A DNA stretch of 64,000 nucleotides from Desulfovibrio sp. TomC (GTDB taxonomy: Bacteria > Desulfobacterota > Desulfovibrionia > Desulfovibrionales > Desulfovibrionaceae): positions 166,288-230,287 of the forward strand of contig NZ_JSEH01000008.1 in assembly GCF_000801335.2 (NCBI RefSeq), read 5' to 3'. The notes beneath the pieces are model-generated. The model was not told the DNA's origin and ran no database searches. It was given only the letters and a program-made list of their open reading frames with translations. Position numbers and translations under genes: made by a program. Of this stretch, positions 1 through 8,530 are shown piece by piece (the stretch's first letter is position 1; every line of letters starts with the position of its first letter).

Positions 1-286
1 CGACCTTGTCGCGGTTGAGCAGATTCTGGAAGGCGTTGACCGCTCCGGCTTCGTCGCCGGCGGTATCCTGGAAGACCAGGGCGATTGGCGTGCCGCCAAC
101 GCCGCCGGCGGCGTTGATGCGCTCCTCGGCGATCTTCGCGCCATTGACCTGCTCCTGGCCAAAGAGAGCGACGTTGCTGGTCTGGCCCACGGCAATGCCG
201 ATGGGGATGGGGGTGGCCACCTTGTCGGCCAGAGCCGGATGGGCGGCACACAGGACCAGGGCCAAAGCGGTAACGAGACGCTTCAT
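1..286 (-). CDS. Branched-chain amino acid-type ABC transporter periplasmic binding protein (N-terminal part)
   Basis: Only the first 95 or so codons are in the window; the gene continues past the left edge. The product starts with a Sec signal peptide (MKRLVTALALVLCAAHPALA) and continues into a type I periplasmic-binding fold start (IPIGIAVGQTSNVALFGQEQ, then NGAKIAEERINAAGGVGG), typical of LivJ/LivK-like solute-binding proteins. A GGAGG Shine-Dalgarno sits just upstream of the ATG. The substrate cannot be told from the fragment: amino acids, amides and other small solutes are all possible in this family. No neighbouring permease genes are visible in the window. Confidence 0.8.
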   Translation of the reverse strand, partial: MKRLVTALALVLCAAHPALADKVATPIPIGIAVGQTSNVALFGQEQVNGAKIAEERINAAGGVGGTPIALVFQDTAGDEAGAVNAFQNLLNRDKV

Positions 287-500
287 GGAGCCTCCGGGCA
301 GGAAGGTTGGCGGCGACTTGGCGCGCACGTCGATGGTGAAAAATGTCTCTTGGGCAATGGTGACGGTTCTGTCAAGGCTTATGCGCCGAAAACCGGCCGC
401 ATCAGCCAATCGGCGGGCAATCGGCGGCCAATCGGGCGGCAGCGGCCCACAGACCGGGGCCGGGGGTGTCACACAAGCGTCAAACCGGCCGGAGCGGGGG

Positions 501-570
501 CGTGCCTCCGGCGGCCGGGGCTTTGCCCCGGACCCCACCGGGGGGATGATCCCCCCGGACCCCTCGGCGG
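501..570. repeat. GC-rich intergenic repeat, copy A
   Basis: Contains the family signature: GCCTCCGGCGGCC, then a short GGGGCTTTGCCCC hairpin and the palindromic core GGGGGGATGATCCCCCC followed by GGACCCC. The same modules recur at about 1568, 8740, 23217, 27929, 53043, 56448, 58005 and 63893. Function unknown; it is a hairpin former next to gene ends. Confidence 0.75.
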
Positions 571-632
571 AAGACGTGTTTAAAGGGGTTCCTGGCCCTG
601 GCGGACAATACGGTCGCTTGACAGGAACCACT

Positions 633-680
633 GTTGCTCCGGCGGCCAAAGGGGGAAAACCCTTTGGCCGCCGGAGCAAC
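633..680. repeat. Perfect 21-bp inverted repeat downstream of frdB
   Basis: Left arm begins GTTGCTCCGGCGGCC (633-653), the loop is GGAAAA, and the right arm 660-680 is its exact complement. It lies 70 bases past the frdB stop codon but has no T-run in the minus-strand direction, so it is not a canonical intrinsic terminator. Its half-site CCCTTTGGCCGCCGGAG is shared with repeats near 8895 and 56590. It could still cap or stabilise the frd mRNA 3' end (inference). Confidence 0.7.
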
Positions 681-749
681 ATGGATTGAGGTTGCTGCAA
701 ATACAGACAACGTTTGCTTGACAGTGGAGCCTGGTTCGTCGACGCCGCT

Positions 750-1505
750 TCAGAAATCCTTGTTTAAAAACTTCGGCAGGAGGTTTTTGACGGCAGCCAG
801 GGCCATTTTGCGGCGCAGTTTGCCGAGTTGCTCCTGAAGTGGGATCTGCTTGGGACAGACGTCTTCGCAGGCGAGGAGCCCCATGCAACCGAAGATGCCC
901 TCATCCGTGCCGACAAGGTCAAAGTAGTCCTTCTCGGTGCGCTCGTCGCGGGGGTCCAGGATGAACCGGGCCAAACGATTAAGGGCCACAGCGCCGAGAA
1001 AGTCCTCGCGCATCAGGGCCGTGCCGCAGGCAGCCACGCAGCAGCCGCATTCGATGCAGCGGTCGAGCTCGTAAATCCGCTCGGCCAGCCCGTTGTCCAT
1101 GCGCTCTTCCTTGGCGGCGGGATCAAACACCTTGTTGGTGTGCACCCAGGATTCGATCTTGTCGTACATGCCGCGAAACCATGTGCCGGTATCGACGGAC
1201 AGGTCGCCCACCAGCTTGAAGGCCGGCAGGGGCATGAGCGTGATTGCGGCCGGCATGTCCCTGGTCTTGGTGTGGCAGGCCAGTCCCGGCCGGCCGTTTA
1301 TGACCATGGCGCAAGCGCCGCAGATGCCGGCCCGGCAGCAGAAATCGAACATCAGCGTGGGGTCGATCTCTTCCCGGATTTTGTTGAGTGCAATAAAGAG
1401 CGTCATGCGCTCGGTTTCTTCCAGCTCGAAGCGGTCGGTATGCGGCCTGGAGGCCGGATCCGCCGGATTATAGCGGAATATGTCGAAGGTCAGTGTTCTG
1501 CCCAT
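750..1505 (-). CDS. frdB: Fumarate reductase (quinol) iron-sulfur subunit
   Basis: 251 aa. Carries electrons between the cytochrome b subunit and the flavoprotein of quinol:fumarate reductase. The N-terminal plant-type ferredoxin domain has the [2Fe-2S] cysteines C57, C62, C65 and C77. The C-terminal domain has CIECGCCVAAC (C150-C160) plus C207, C213 and C217, which together supply the [4Fe-4S] and [3Fe-4S] clusters. Length and motif order match FrdB/SdhB. It is the last gene of the dcuB-fum-frd set, separated from frdA by 136 bases that contain a repeat copy, unlike the tight spacing of the rest of the operon. An SdhB role cannot be excluded from sequence, but the anaerobic context favours fumarate reduction. 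Confidence 0.95.
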   Translation of the reverse strand: MGRTLTFDIFRYNPADPASRPHTDRFELEETERMTLFIALNKIREEIDPTLMFDFCCRAGICGACAMVINGRPGLACHTKTRDMPAAITLMPLPAFKLVGDLSVDTGTWFRGMYDKIESWVHTNKVFDPAAKEERMDNGLAERIYELDRCIECGCCVAACGTALMREDFLGAVALNRLARFILDPRDERTEKDYFDLVGTDEGIFGCMGLLACEDVCPKQIPLQEQLGKLRRKMALAAVKNLLPKFLNKDF

Positions 1506-1515
1506 GTTCTTTTCT

Positions 1516-1613
1516 CCTTTTCGCTCGCAACGTCACCGTCGCGCCACTTTGCCCCTCCCCCCTTGCAGGGAGGGTCCGGGAGGGGGTTACCCCCTCCCGG
1601 CCGCCGGAGGCAT
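1516..1613. repeat. GC-rich intergenic repeat, copy B, between frdA and frdB
   Basis: Contains CGCTCGCAACGTCACCGTCGCG, related to modules near 8800 and 53000, then the core GGGTCCGGGAGGGGG-TTA-CCCCCTCCC followed by GGCCGCCGGAGGC. It occupies the frdA-frdB gap inside an operon, so transcription must pass through this hairpin to reach frdB. Confidence 0.7.
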
Positions 1614-1641
1614 TCCCCCTCTTCTCCCCCTTCACTTCCCC

Positions 1642-3465
1642 TTACTCGTCCCGAGCGATAATCTTGCCGCCGCCGTAGCCGCGGTCGCCGGGGGGGAGTT
1701 CGAAGGTGTGGGTGGCTGGTTCGTAGGCCAGGGTCGGCAGATCGGCCCCGGGCTGCCAGGTGGCCAGGGTGCGGGTCAGCCAGTCGCGGTCGTTTCGCTC
1801 GGGGTAGTCCTCGCGGGTGTGCGCGCCGCGCGATTCGGTGCGTTTGAGCGCGCCGTAGGCCACGCAAAGGGCCAGTTTGACCATGCCTTCGATCTTTAAG
1901 GCCATGGTCAATTCGGGGTTGGCTCCCTGGCCGCTGCTGCGAAGGCCGACCTTGCGGGACCGGGCCAGAATTTCCTGGAGATCGGCCACGCAGACTTCGA
2001 GGTCGTGGCCGTTTCTGAAGATGCCGGCCCCTTTCATGATGGCGTCGTGCATGGCGTTTTTGACGGCGTAGGGATTTTCCCGGCCATTGACGCCGGCGAC
2101 CAGCCCCTTGATGCGGGCCTCTTGGGCGGCCATGGCGTCGCGCACCACGCCGGTCTTGATGACGGACTCGGTCCCTTTGAGAAATTCGACAATTTTGGCC
2201 CCGACGATCATGCCGGCAACGACCGTCTCGGCCAGGGAGTTGCCGCCTAAGCGGTTAAAGCCGTGCATGTCCCAGCAGGCGGATTCGCCGGCGGAAAAGA
2301 GGCCCTTTAAGCCGTAGGCTGCGCCGTCTTTGTTGGTGCGCACGCCGCCCATGGAATAATGCTGCGTCGGGCGCACCGGGATAAGCTGGGTGACGGGATC
2401 GACGCCGAGAAACGACTGGCAGATCTCGTCGACCTCGCGCAGCTTGGTGCGGATGTGGTGTTCGCCCAAGTGGCGGATGTCCAGCCACAGGTGGTCGCCG
2501 TAGGGGGAGGCGACGCCCAGGCCCTTACGCATGTGTTCGGTCATGCGCCGGGACACCACGTCGCGGGAAGCCAGTTCGGCCTTGTCCGGCTCGTAATCCG
2601 GCATGAAACGGTATTCGTTTTTATCCAGGAGCGTGCCGCCGTCGCCGCGGCAGCCTTCGGTGACCAGGATGTCGGTGGGCACGATGCCGGTCGGGTGAAA
2701 CTGCACGGCCTCCATGTTGCCAAGGGACGCCACGCCGGTGTCCAGGGCGGCGATCAGGCCGCCGCCGTCGCAGATGACCGCGTTGGTGGACTCGCGGTAG
2801 ATGCGGCCGAAGCCGCCGGTGGCAATGAGGGTGGCCTTGGCCAGATAGGCGGTCAGCTCACCGGTCTTGAGGCAGCGCACCACCGCGCCCATGCAGGTTT
2901 CGCCGTCGTGAATCAGGGCAACGGCCTCGACCTTGTCCACGACCGTGACCCCGACCTGGGCCGCCCGGTTATCCAGGGTGAAAAGCACGCAATGGCCGGT
3001 GCCGTCAGAGGTGTAGCAGGTGCGCCACTTGGCTGTGCCGCCGAAGTTGCGCGAATGAATGAGCCCCTCGTTTTCGGGCTTTTCAAAGGCGGTAAACGGC
3101 TTGCCGCCCTTGTAATAGGTCTGCTCGCCGGGCACGACCCGGTTCCAGGGCACGCCCCAGAAGGCCATCTGGCGCATGGCAATGGGCGCGCCGTTGCAAA
3201 AAAGCCGGGCCACTTCCTGGTCGCAGCCCCAGTCCGAGCCTTTGACCGTGTCGGCGAAATGGACGTCGGGGCTGTCGCCCTCGCCCATGGCCGAGTTGCC
3301 GAGAGCCGCCTGCATGCCGCCCTGGGCAGCCGAGGAATGGGAGCGCCGGGCCGGGACAATGGACAGGCAGATGGCGGAAAAGCCGTTCTCGGCAGCCTCG
3401 ATGGCCACCCGTTCGCCGGCCAGGCCCGCGCCGACCGACAGCACGTCGGATTGTATGATCCTCAT
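1642..3465 (-). CDS. frdA: Fumarate reductase flavoprotein subunit
   Basis: 607 aa catalytic subunit interconverting fumarate and succinate on the cytoplasmic side. It has an N-terminal FAD-binding Rossmann segment (LSVGAGLAGERVAIEAAENG), the RSHSSAAQGG motif with H43 as the expected covalent FAD ligand, and the HPTGI and RPTQHYSMGGVRTN active-site motifs of the SdhA/FrdA family. It starts 12 bases after frdC. The size and the company of a five-helix cytochrome b subunit resemble the Wolinella succinogenes and Desulfovibrio gigas enzymes rather than E. coli FrdABCD. The direction in vivo (fumarate respiration versus succinate oxidation) is inferred from context. Confidence 0.95.
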   Translation of the reverse strand: MRIIQSDVLSVGAGLAGERVAIEAAENGFSAICLSIVPARRSHSSAAQGGMQAALGNSAMGEGDSPDVHFADTVKGSDWGCDQEVARLFCNGAPIAMRQMAFWGVPWNRVVPGEQTYYKGGKPFTAFEKPENEGLIHSRNFGGTAKWRTCYTSDGTGHCVLFTLDNRAAQVGVTVVDKVEAVALIHDGETCMGAVVRCLKTGELTAYLAKATLIATGGFGRIYRESTNAVICDGGGLIAALDTGVASLGNMEAVQFHPTGIVPTDILVTEGCRGDGGTLLDKNEYRFMPDYEPDKAELASRDVVSRRMTEHMRKGLGVASPYGDHLWLDIRHLGEHHIRTKLREVDEICQSFLGVDPVTQLIPVRPTQHYSMGGVRTNKDGAAYGLKGLFSAGESACWDMHGFNRLGGNSLAETVVAGMIVGAKIVEFLKGTESVIKTGVVRDAMAAQEARIKGLVAGVNGRENPYAVKNAMHDAIMKGAGIFRNGHDLEVCVADLQEILARSRKVGLRSSGQGANPELTMALKIEGMVKLALCVAYGALKRTESRGAHTREDYPERNDRDWLTRTLATWQPGADLPTLAYEPATHTFELPPGDRGYGGGKIIARDE

Positions 3466-3477
3466 GGTGTTGCGTCC

Positions 3478-4143
3478 TTATTTGAGCGGCAGGAAGTAAT
3501 AGCGAAGCAGGGTCAAAAGACCGATGCCGATAAAGAGCATGGTCATGACGTTCTCCTTCTTCTTGAGGGAAAAACGGCCGGGGCGGTCGAGGAAGCCCCA
3601 CTTGACCAGGATGCGGTAAAACCCGACGCCGACGTGGAGTTCCACCATGGGGAGCAGGAAGAGGTAGAAAACAAACCAGAATCCGGTCTGGATGCGGGCA
3701 GCGGACTTCTCGGCGGTAATGGGCAGGTTGGTCAACACCACCCAGAGGTGGATGCCGCCCATGATGAGGATGCCCATGGCGGTTGTGGCCTGGACGATCC
3801 ACAGCCAGGTATCGGGATGGCGCATGCGCCGGGCATTGGCGAGCATCACCCGCTGCTCTCTGGTCGTGAAGGGAATCTTCCGGGCGGCCAAGACGAAATG
3901 GACCAGGAAGGCCAGGAAAATCAGCGGCCCGCCAACCTGGGCCATGAACGTGACCTCGAAAAACCAGGCCAGGGCGTTCATGACCTTGGGGCTAATCAGC
4001 ACGCTTGAGACCAGCATCAGATGGCACCACATGAAAAGGACCAGGGCCGCGCCGGTCAGCATCTGGACCCAGTCGAGCCAGGCCGCAAGTTTCCCGACAG
4101 GCAGCCCGGCCTGGGTTGCCGTAGATGGTACGGACATTTCCAT
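3478..4143 (-). CDS. frdC: Fumarate reductase diheme cytochrome b subunit
   Basis: 221 aa integral membrane protein with about five hydrophobic helices. Candidate heme-ligand histidines occur in MWCHLMLVSSVLI, LVHFVLAARK, GGIHLWVVL and VELHVGVGFY. This matches the single large membrane anchor of Wolinella-type quinol:fumarate reductase (about 250 aa), which uses menaquinol; here it is somewhat shorter. It is the first of the three frd genes, 9 bases after the symporter gene, and so is translated as part of the dcuB-frdB transcript. The name frdC is by family and position. Confidence 0.9.
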   Translation of the reverse strand: MEMSVPSTATQAGLPVGKLAAWLDWVQMLTGAALVLFMWCHLMLVSSVLISPKVMNALAWFFEVTFMAQVGGPLIFLAFLVHFVLAARKIPFTTREQRVMLANARRMRHPDTWLWIVQATTAMGILIMGGIHLWVVLTNLPITAEKSAARIQTGFWFVFYLFLLPMVELHVGVGFYRILVKWGFLDRPGRFSLKKKENVMTMLFIGIGLLTLLRYYFLPLK

Positions 4144-4152
4144 TCTCCCGTT

Positions 4153-5547
4153 TTACTGAGGATTATTGACGACGGAAAGCGCCGGCTCGGCCGACGCCGC
4201 CAAAGGGATGCCGTCCTCGTCGTTGGCCAGGGAGCCGTCCAGGGCGGCGGCCAGTCGCGTGGTATCCAGCGCCTTTTCCCATTTGGCGACCACCAGGGTG
4301 GCGATGCCGTTGCCGATCAGATTGGTGATGGCCCGGGCCTCGGACATGAAGCGGTCCACCCCCAGGAGCAGGGTCAGCGAGGCCACGGGGATGGTTCCCA
4401 TGGTCTGGAGCGTGGCGGCCAGGGTGATAAACCCGCCGCCAGTGACAGCGGCCGCGCCTTTGGAGGTGAGAAGCAGGATGCCCAGCAGCGAGAGCTGGTG
4501 GCTGATGTCCAGGGGCGTGCCCGTGGCCTGGGCCAAAAAGACCGCAGCCATGGTCAGGTAGATGCAGGTGCCGTCGAGGTTAAAGGAATAGCCCATGGGC
4601 AGGCACAGGCCGACCACGGATTTCTCGGCCCCGGCCCGTTCGAGCTTTCGCATCATGCGCGGCAAGGCCGCCTCGGAAGACGAGGTGCCAAGGACGAGCA
4701 GGATTTCGTCGCGGATGTAGACGAGATAGCGCCACAGGGAAAAGCCGGCCAGCCGGCACACCAACCCCAGCACCACGAAGATGAAGATCAGGCAGGTCGT
4801 GTAGACGCCAAGCATGAGATAGAGAAGCTTAAAAAGCGCCTCATGGCCCTGGGAGGCCACTACGTAGGCCATGGCCCCGAAAGCGCCCAGCGGGGCAAAG
4901 TACATGATGTAGTGGATGACCTTGAACAGCCCCTGGCCGAACTCGTCGATGACCCCGGCCAGACGCGCGCCCTTCTCGCCAAGCTGGGCCAGGGCCACGC
5001 CAAAGAGGATGGAGAAGAACAGCACCTGCAAAATGTCGCCCTTGGCAAAGGCGTCCACGGCCGAGTGCGGCACGATGTTGAGCAGGAAATCCGTGGTGGA
5101 GAGTTTCTGCGCCTTGCCGGCGAACTCCTCGATCTTGGCCACCTCGGCCTGATTGGCCTGCATCCGGGCGGCGTATTCGTCCATGCCGGCCCCGGGCTGG
5201 TAGACATTGACGACCACCAGCCCGATGGCCAGGGCGCACAAGGTCATGGCCCAGAAGTAGAGCATGCATTTGACGCCGACCCGCCCCACCTTGCCCATGT
5301 CGCCCATCTTGGCGATGCCCGTGACCACGGTGCAAAAAATGATCGGCGCGATCACCATTTTGACCATGCGGATAAAGGCCGTGCCAAAGGGCTGCATGGC
5401 CGCGGCAAAGCCCTTGGTGGCCGGAACCAGCCCCAGGACAATGCCGGCCGCGATGCCGACAACCACCCAGAAATAGAGCGAGGCGTACAGCGGCTTGCGG
5501 CCGCCCGGACGCGCCATCGCGTCCGAAGCGGCCGCGAGGTTAGCCAA
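4153..5547 (-). CDS. Na+ (or H+)-coupled dicarboxylate symporter, DctA/GltP family
   Basis: 464 aa, multi-pass transporter of the dicarboxylate/amino acid:cation symporter (DAACS) family. Visible family motifs are the serine-rich re-entrant hairpin (LGTSSSEAALPRM), the substrate/cation motif GYSFNLDGTCIYLT (normally NMDGT) and the second hairpin SKGAAAVTGGGFITLAATL. Between fumarase and fumarate reductase genes the likely substrate is a C4-dicarboxylate (fumarate, malate, succinate or aspartate). The 3' end is followed closely by frdC, and its first codons overlap the fumarase beta stop by 8 bases. Glutamate as substrate remains possible. Confidence 0.9.
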   Translation of the reverse strand: MANLAAASDAMARPGGRKPLYASLYFWVVVGIAAGIVLGLVPATKGFAAAMQPFGTAFIRMVKMVIAPIIFCTVVTGIAKMGDMGKVGRVGVKCMLYFWAMTLCALAIGLVVVNVYQPGAGMDEYAARMQANQAEVAKIEEFAGKAQKLSTTDFLLNIVPHSAVDAFAKGDILQVLFFSILFGVALAQLGEKGARLAGVIDEFGQGLFKVIHYIMYFAPLGAFGAMAYVVASQGHEALFKLLYLMLGVYTTCLIFIFVVLGLVCRLAGFSLWRYLVYIRDEILLVLGTSSSEAALPRMMRKLERAGAEKSVVGLCLPMGYSFNLDGTCIYLTMAAVFLAQATGTPLDISHQLSLLGILLLTSKGAAAVTGGGFITLAATLQTMGTIPVASLTLLLGVDRFMSEARAITNLIGNGIATLVVAKWEKALDTTRLAAALDGSLANDEDGIPLAASAEPALSVVNNPQ

Positions 5548-6094
5548 GGGCGGCCTCCAGATCGGGGGTGGCGTAGAGGTCGCCGCCGACGCAGTCGTTA
5601 ATAACCAGCACCGGGAAGTTCTCGACCGTCAATTCGCGCACGGCCTCGGGTCCAAGGTCCTCATAGGCAATGACCTTGGCGTCCTTGATGCGAAGCCCCA
5701 GGAGCGCGCCGGCCCCGCCGGTGGCCCCGAAGTAGACGGCCATCTCGGTCTCCATGGCCTCGCGCACGGCCGGGGCGCGCATGCCCTTGCCGATCATGCC
5801 CTTGAGGCCAAGGGCAATCAGGCGTGGGGCATAGGAATCCATGCGATACGAGGTGGTGGGGCCGGCCGAGCCGATGGGCCGGCCGGGCCGGGCCGGAGAC
5901 GGACCGACGTAGTAGATGACCGCACCCTTGAGGTCGAAGGGCGGGGCTTCCCCGGCGTCCAGGGCGTCCACGATGCGTTTGTGGGCGGCGTCGCGGCCGG
6001 TATAGATAATGCCGGTCAGGTAGACCACGTCGCCGGCCCGCAGTTTGGACACGTCGGCGTCAGACAGGGGCGTCGTCAGAGAATGGTCGGCCAT
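5540..6094 (-). CDS. Class I fumarate hydratase, beta subunit
   Basis: 184 aa, equivalent to the C-terminal domain of class I (4Fe-4S, oxygen-sensitive) fumarases; related proteins are the beta subunits of L(+)-tartrate dehydratase. Family motifs are GDVVYLTGIIYTGRDAAHKR near the N-terminus and GSAGPTTSYRMDSYAP. The ATG at 6094 is chosen because it overlaps the alpha-subunit stop by one base (TGATG) and removes an unrelated N-terminal extension. With the alpha subunit it should interconvert malate and fumarate, feeding fumarate to the reductase encoded downstream. Tartrate dehydratase is the alternative but is unlikely here. Confidence 0.92.
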   Translation of the reverse strand: MADHSLTTPLSDADVSKLRAGDVVYLTGIIYTGRDAAHKRIVDALDAGEAPPFDLKGAVIYYVGPSPARPGRPIGSAGPTTSYRMDSYAPRLIALGLKGMIGKGMRAPAVREAMETEMAVYFGATGGAGALLGLRIKDAKVIAYEDLGPEAVRELTVENFPVLVINDCVGGDLYATPDLEAALG

Positions 6095-6933
6095 CAGAGC
6101 GTGACCTCCTTGTGCCGGGAGCTGTGGCATTGGATGTTGACGGCCAACGGCAGGCTGGCCAGATGGCAGGGCGCGACCTTGATTTTGACGCCCAGGCAGG
6201 TGGTGGCCCCGCCAAGGCCCATGGGACCGATGCAAAGGCGATTGATGGAGGTGAGCAGGTCGGCCTCCATGGCCGCCACGCCGGCCTCGGGATGGACGTC
6301 GTCCACCGCGCGCATAAGGGCCTTTTTGGAATTGACGGCAGCCAGCTCGAAGTTGCCGCCGATGCCGACGCCAACCAGGATCGGCGGGCAGGGATTGGAA
6401 CCGGACTCAGCCACCCGGCGGATGACGAACTCGCGGATGCCGGCCCAGCCCTGGGCCGGGGCCAGCATCATGACGCGGGACATGTTTTCCGAGCCGCCGC
6501 CTTTGGCCATCATGGTGATTTTAAGGCTGTCGCCCGGCACGAGATCGAAGTGGACGATGGCCGGCGAATTGTCGCCGACATTGGCCCGGGTGAAGGGATC
6601 GCAGGTGGACTTGCGCAGATAGCCGTCCGTATAGCCCTGGACCATTCCTTCGTTGATGGCGGCGCGAAGCCCCCCGCCATCAATCCGGACGTCCTCGCCC
6701 ACCTCCACGAAGAATACGCCCAGGCCGCAGTCCTGGCACAGCGGCAGCCCGGTTTCCTTGGCCAGGGCGGCGTTTTCCTCAAGCTGCTCAAAGATCGCCC
6801 GGGCGGCCGGGGACGTTTCGGCCGCCTTGGCCCGGGCAAAAGACGCCAGCACATCGGCCGGCAGATACCGGTTGGCCTCCATGCACAGGGCGGCCACGGC
6901 ATCGACCACGGTCTTCTTGGCAATGGTACGCAT
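6094..6933 (-). CDS. Class I fumarate hydratase, alpha subunit
   Basis: 279 aa (280 if the immediately preceding ATG at 6936 is used). It contains the conserved cysteine segments of the [4Fe-4S] dehydratase alpha domain: LPLCQDCGLGVFFVEVG, NPCPPILVGVGIGG and GLGGATTCLGVKI. An AAGGAC Shine-Dalgarno lies a few bases upstream of the double ATG. It lies 21 bases past the dcuB stop and is translationally coupled to the beta subunit. The substrate assignment (fumarate/malate rather than tartrate) rests on the neighbouring dcuB and frdCAB genes. Confidence 0.92.
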   Translation of the reverse strand: MRTIAKKTVVDAVAALCMEANRYLPADVLASFARAKAAETSPAARAIFEQLEENAALAKETGLPLCQDCGLGVFFVEVGEDVRIDGGGLRAAINEGMVQGYTDGYLRKSTCDPFTRANVGDNSPAIVHFDLVPGDSLKITMMAKGGGSENMSRVMMLAPAQGWAGIREFVIRRVAESGSNPCPPILVGVGIGGNFELAAVNSKKALMRAVDDVHPEAGVAAMEADLLTSINRLCIGPMGLGGATTCLGVKIKVAPCHLASLPLAVNIQCHSSRHKEVTL

Positions 6934-6956
6934 CATTTCTGTCCTTGTGCCCGGCG

Positions 6957-8300
6957 TTACATAAAGAGCTTGACCAGGGTGTAGCTCACGATGGTGCCGC
7001 AGCCGACACCGATGGCTCCCGGGATGATAAAGCTGTGGTTTAGGATGTACTTGCCGATCCGGGTCGTGCCGGAGCGGTCGAAGTTGATGCAGGCCAGATC
7101 GCTCGGGTAGGTGGGCAGGATGAAGTAGCCGTAGCACATGGGCAAAAAGGCCAGCAGGATCTTGGGTTCAAGGCCCAGCGACAGGCCAAGCGGCACAACG
7201 GCGGCCAAGGCGGCAGCCTGGCTGTTGACCAGCTTGGACACCACCACCAGCACGATGGCGTAGGTCCAGGGGTAGGCCACCACCACGGCGGACAGGCTGG
7301 CCTTTAACGTCTCGTAATGGGCCTCGAAAAAGCTGTCGGTCATCCAGGCCACGCCAAAGACCGAGAAGATGGCCACCATGCCGGCCTTAAACACCGCGCT
7401 GTTGGCGATGGTCTGCTGCTTGACCTTGCAGAAGATGAGGATGAACGCGCCGGCCATGAGCATGACCATCTGGATGACGAGGTTCATGGACAGGGGCTTG
7501 AGCTTGCCCGGCACGCCAAAGGAGGGCCGCAGGTCAGCGAACGCGCCAAGCAGGACCACTGTGGCGATGGCGGCAAAAAAGAACCACACGGCCCGGTAGG
7601 ATTCCTTGGTAAAGACCTTGTCGAGCAGGGTGGCCCCGCCGTCGTAGATGTAGGCCCGCTGCTCGGGATCGGCCAGCTTGGCCTGGAATTCCGGGTCCTT
7701 GTCCAGATCCTTGCCCCGGTGCATGCTCCACAGGCCAGCACACAGCACGCCGGCGAAGGTGGCCGGGATGGAGATGCTCAGCAGATCGACGATGCTGATG
7801 GCCTTGCCGATGCCGTGGGCCTGGGCCAGCATGGACACCATGGACACGGCGGCCACCGACACGGGCGAGGCGCAGATACCGATCTGGGCCGAGACCGAGG
7901 CCACGGCCATGGGGCGTTCGGGACGGATGCCCTTATTAATGGCGATGTCGTAGATGATGGGGAACATGGTGTAGGCCACGTGCCCGGTGCCGCACATGAC
8001 GGTGAGCGACCAGGTGGTGATGGGAGCCAGCAAGGTGATGTGCTCGGGATGCTTGCGCAGGACCCGTTCGGCCACCCGCATGAGGACGTCGAGGCCGCCG
8101 GCGGTCTGCAGGGTGGCGGCGCAGCCGATGACGGCCAGGATGGTGAGCATGACGTCTATGGGCGGCTTGCCGGGCTGCACGCCAAAGACGAAGCACAGGA
8201 CGAACAGACCGATGCCGCTGATAAGGCCCAGGCCCATGCCGCCAAAGCGGGTGCCCAGCAGCAGACAGGCCAGGATGACGCACAATTGCAGGGTCAACAT
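6957..8300 (-). CDS. dcuB: Anaerobic C4-dicarboxylate transporter, Dcu family
   Basis: 447 aa, 10 or more hydrophobic segments, starting MLTLQLCVILACLLLGTRFG with AGGAG upstream. It has the family sequence VMCGTGHVAYTMFPIIYDIA and the conserved QIGICASPVSVAA region. DcuA/DcuB proteins exchange external fumarate, malate or aspartate for succinate during fumarate respiration; this is consistent with it heading an operon of fumarase and fumarate reductase. DcuA versus DcuB cannot be decided from sequence alone. It is the promoter-proximal gene, with a sigma-54 promoter about 190 bases upstream. Confidence 0.92.
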   Translation of the reverse strand: MLTLQLCVILACLLLGTRFGGMGLGLISGIGLFVLCFVFGVQPGKPPIDVMLTILAVIGCAATLQTAGGLDVLMRVAERVLRKHPEHITLLAPITTWSLTVMCGTGHVAYTMFPIIYDIAINKGIRPERPMAVASVSAQIGICASPVSVAAVSMVSMLAQAHGIGKAISIVDLLSISIPATFAGVLCAGLWSMHRGKDLDKDPEFQAKLADPEQRAYIYDGGATLLDKVFTKESYRAVWFFFAAIATVVLLGAFADLRPSFGVPGKLKPLSMNLVIQMVMLMAGAFILIFCKVKQQTIANSAVFKAGMVAIFSVFGVAWMTDSFFEAHYETLKASLSAVVVAYPWTYAIVLVVVSKLVNSQAAALAAVVPLGLSLGLEPKILLAFLPMCYGYFILPTYPSDLACINFDRSGTTRIGKYILNHSFIIPGAIGVGCGTIVSYTLVKLFM

Positions 8301-8485
8301 GACGAATTCTCCTTTCCTCGGTTCGGATATCCCGGGTGCGGCCGGCCAGCGCCGCATCAGCCCTTCCACGACCAGCCCCGAAGCGCCCGGCCGGGCCGGC
8401 GGGTCAGCGCCGGCGGCAGCGGTCATGCGGCAAAGACCGCTGCCGCCGACGGACCGACCACTGGGGGTACTGGCAATAATGCCTA

Positions 8486-8501
8486 AGCATGGACGATGCC
8501 A
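8486..8501 (-). promoter_or_regulatory. Sigma-54 (-24/-12) promoter of the dcuB-fum-frd operon
   Basis: On the minus strand the sequence is TGGCATCGTCCATGCT. It matches the RpoN consensus TGGCAC-N5-TTGCT with the invariant GG and GC at the correct 10-base separation and only two differences. The start site would be near 8475, leaving a leader of about 175 bases before dcuB. The next genes upstream encode a sigma-54-dependent activator with a GAYTGA loop and its sensor kinase, which is the expected partner set. Not experimentally shown. Confidence 0.7.
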
Positions 8502-8530
8502 GGGCTTCATTTCACAGCTAACTCGCCATA

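Larger units (their letters stand above)
287..749. other. Intergenic region carrying repeat modules
   Basis: 463 bases without a supported gene, lying between the 3' end of the fumarate reductase operon and the binding-protein gene, both on the minus strand. It should hold the binding-protein promoter. The only structure I can name is the repeat copy at 501-570 and the long palindrome at 633-680. No convincing sigma-70 or sigma-54 promoter was found by eye. Confidence 0.5.

Noticed and set aside
633..680. Palindrome downstream of frdB as an intrinsic terminator
   Set aside because: No T-run on either side; classed as a repeat hairpin instead.
2359..4008. Long plus-strand open frame (549 codons) opposite frdA and frdC
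   Set aside because: Antisense to two well-recognised genes; composition (runs of G, A, H, Q) is that of a complementary-strand shadow in GC-rich DNA, with no ribosome site or homology-like motifs.
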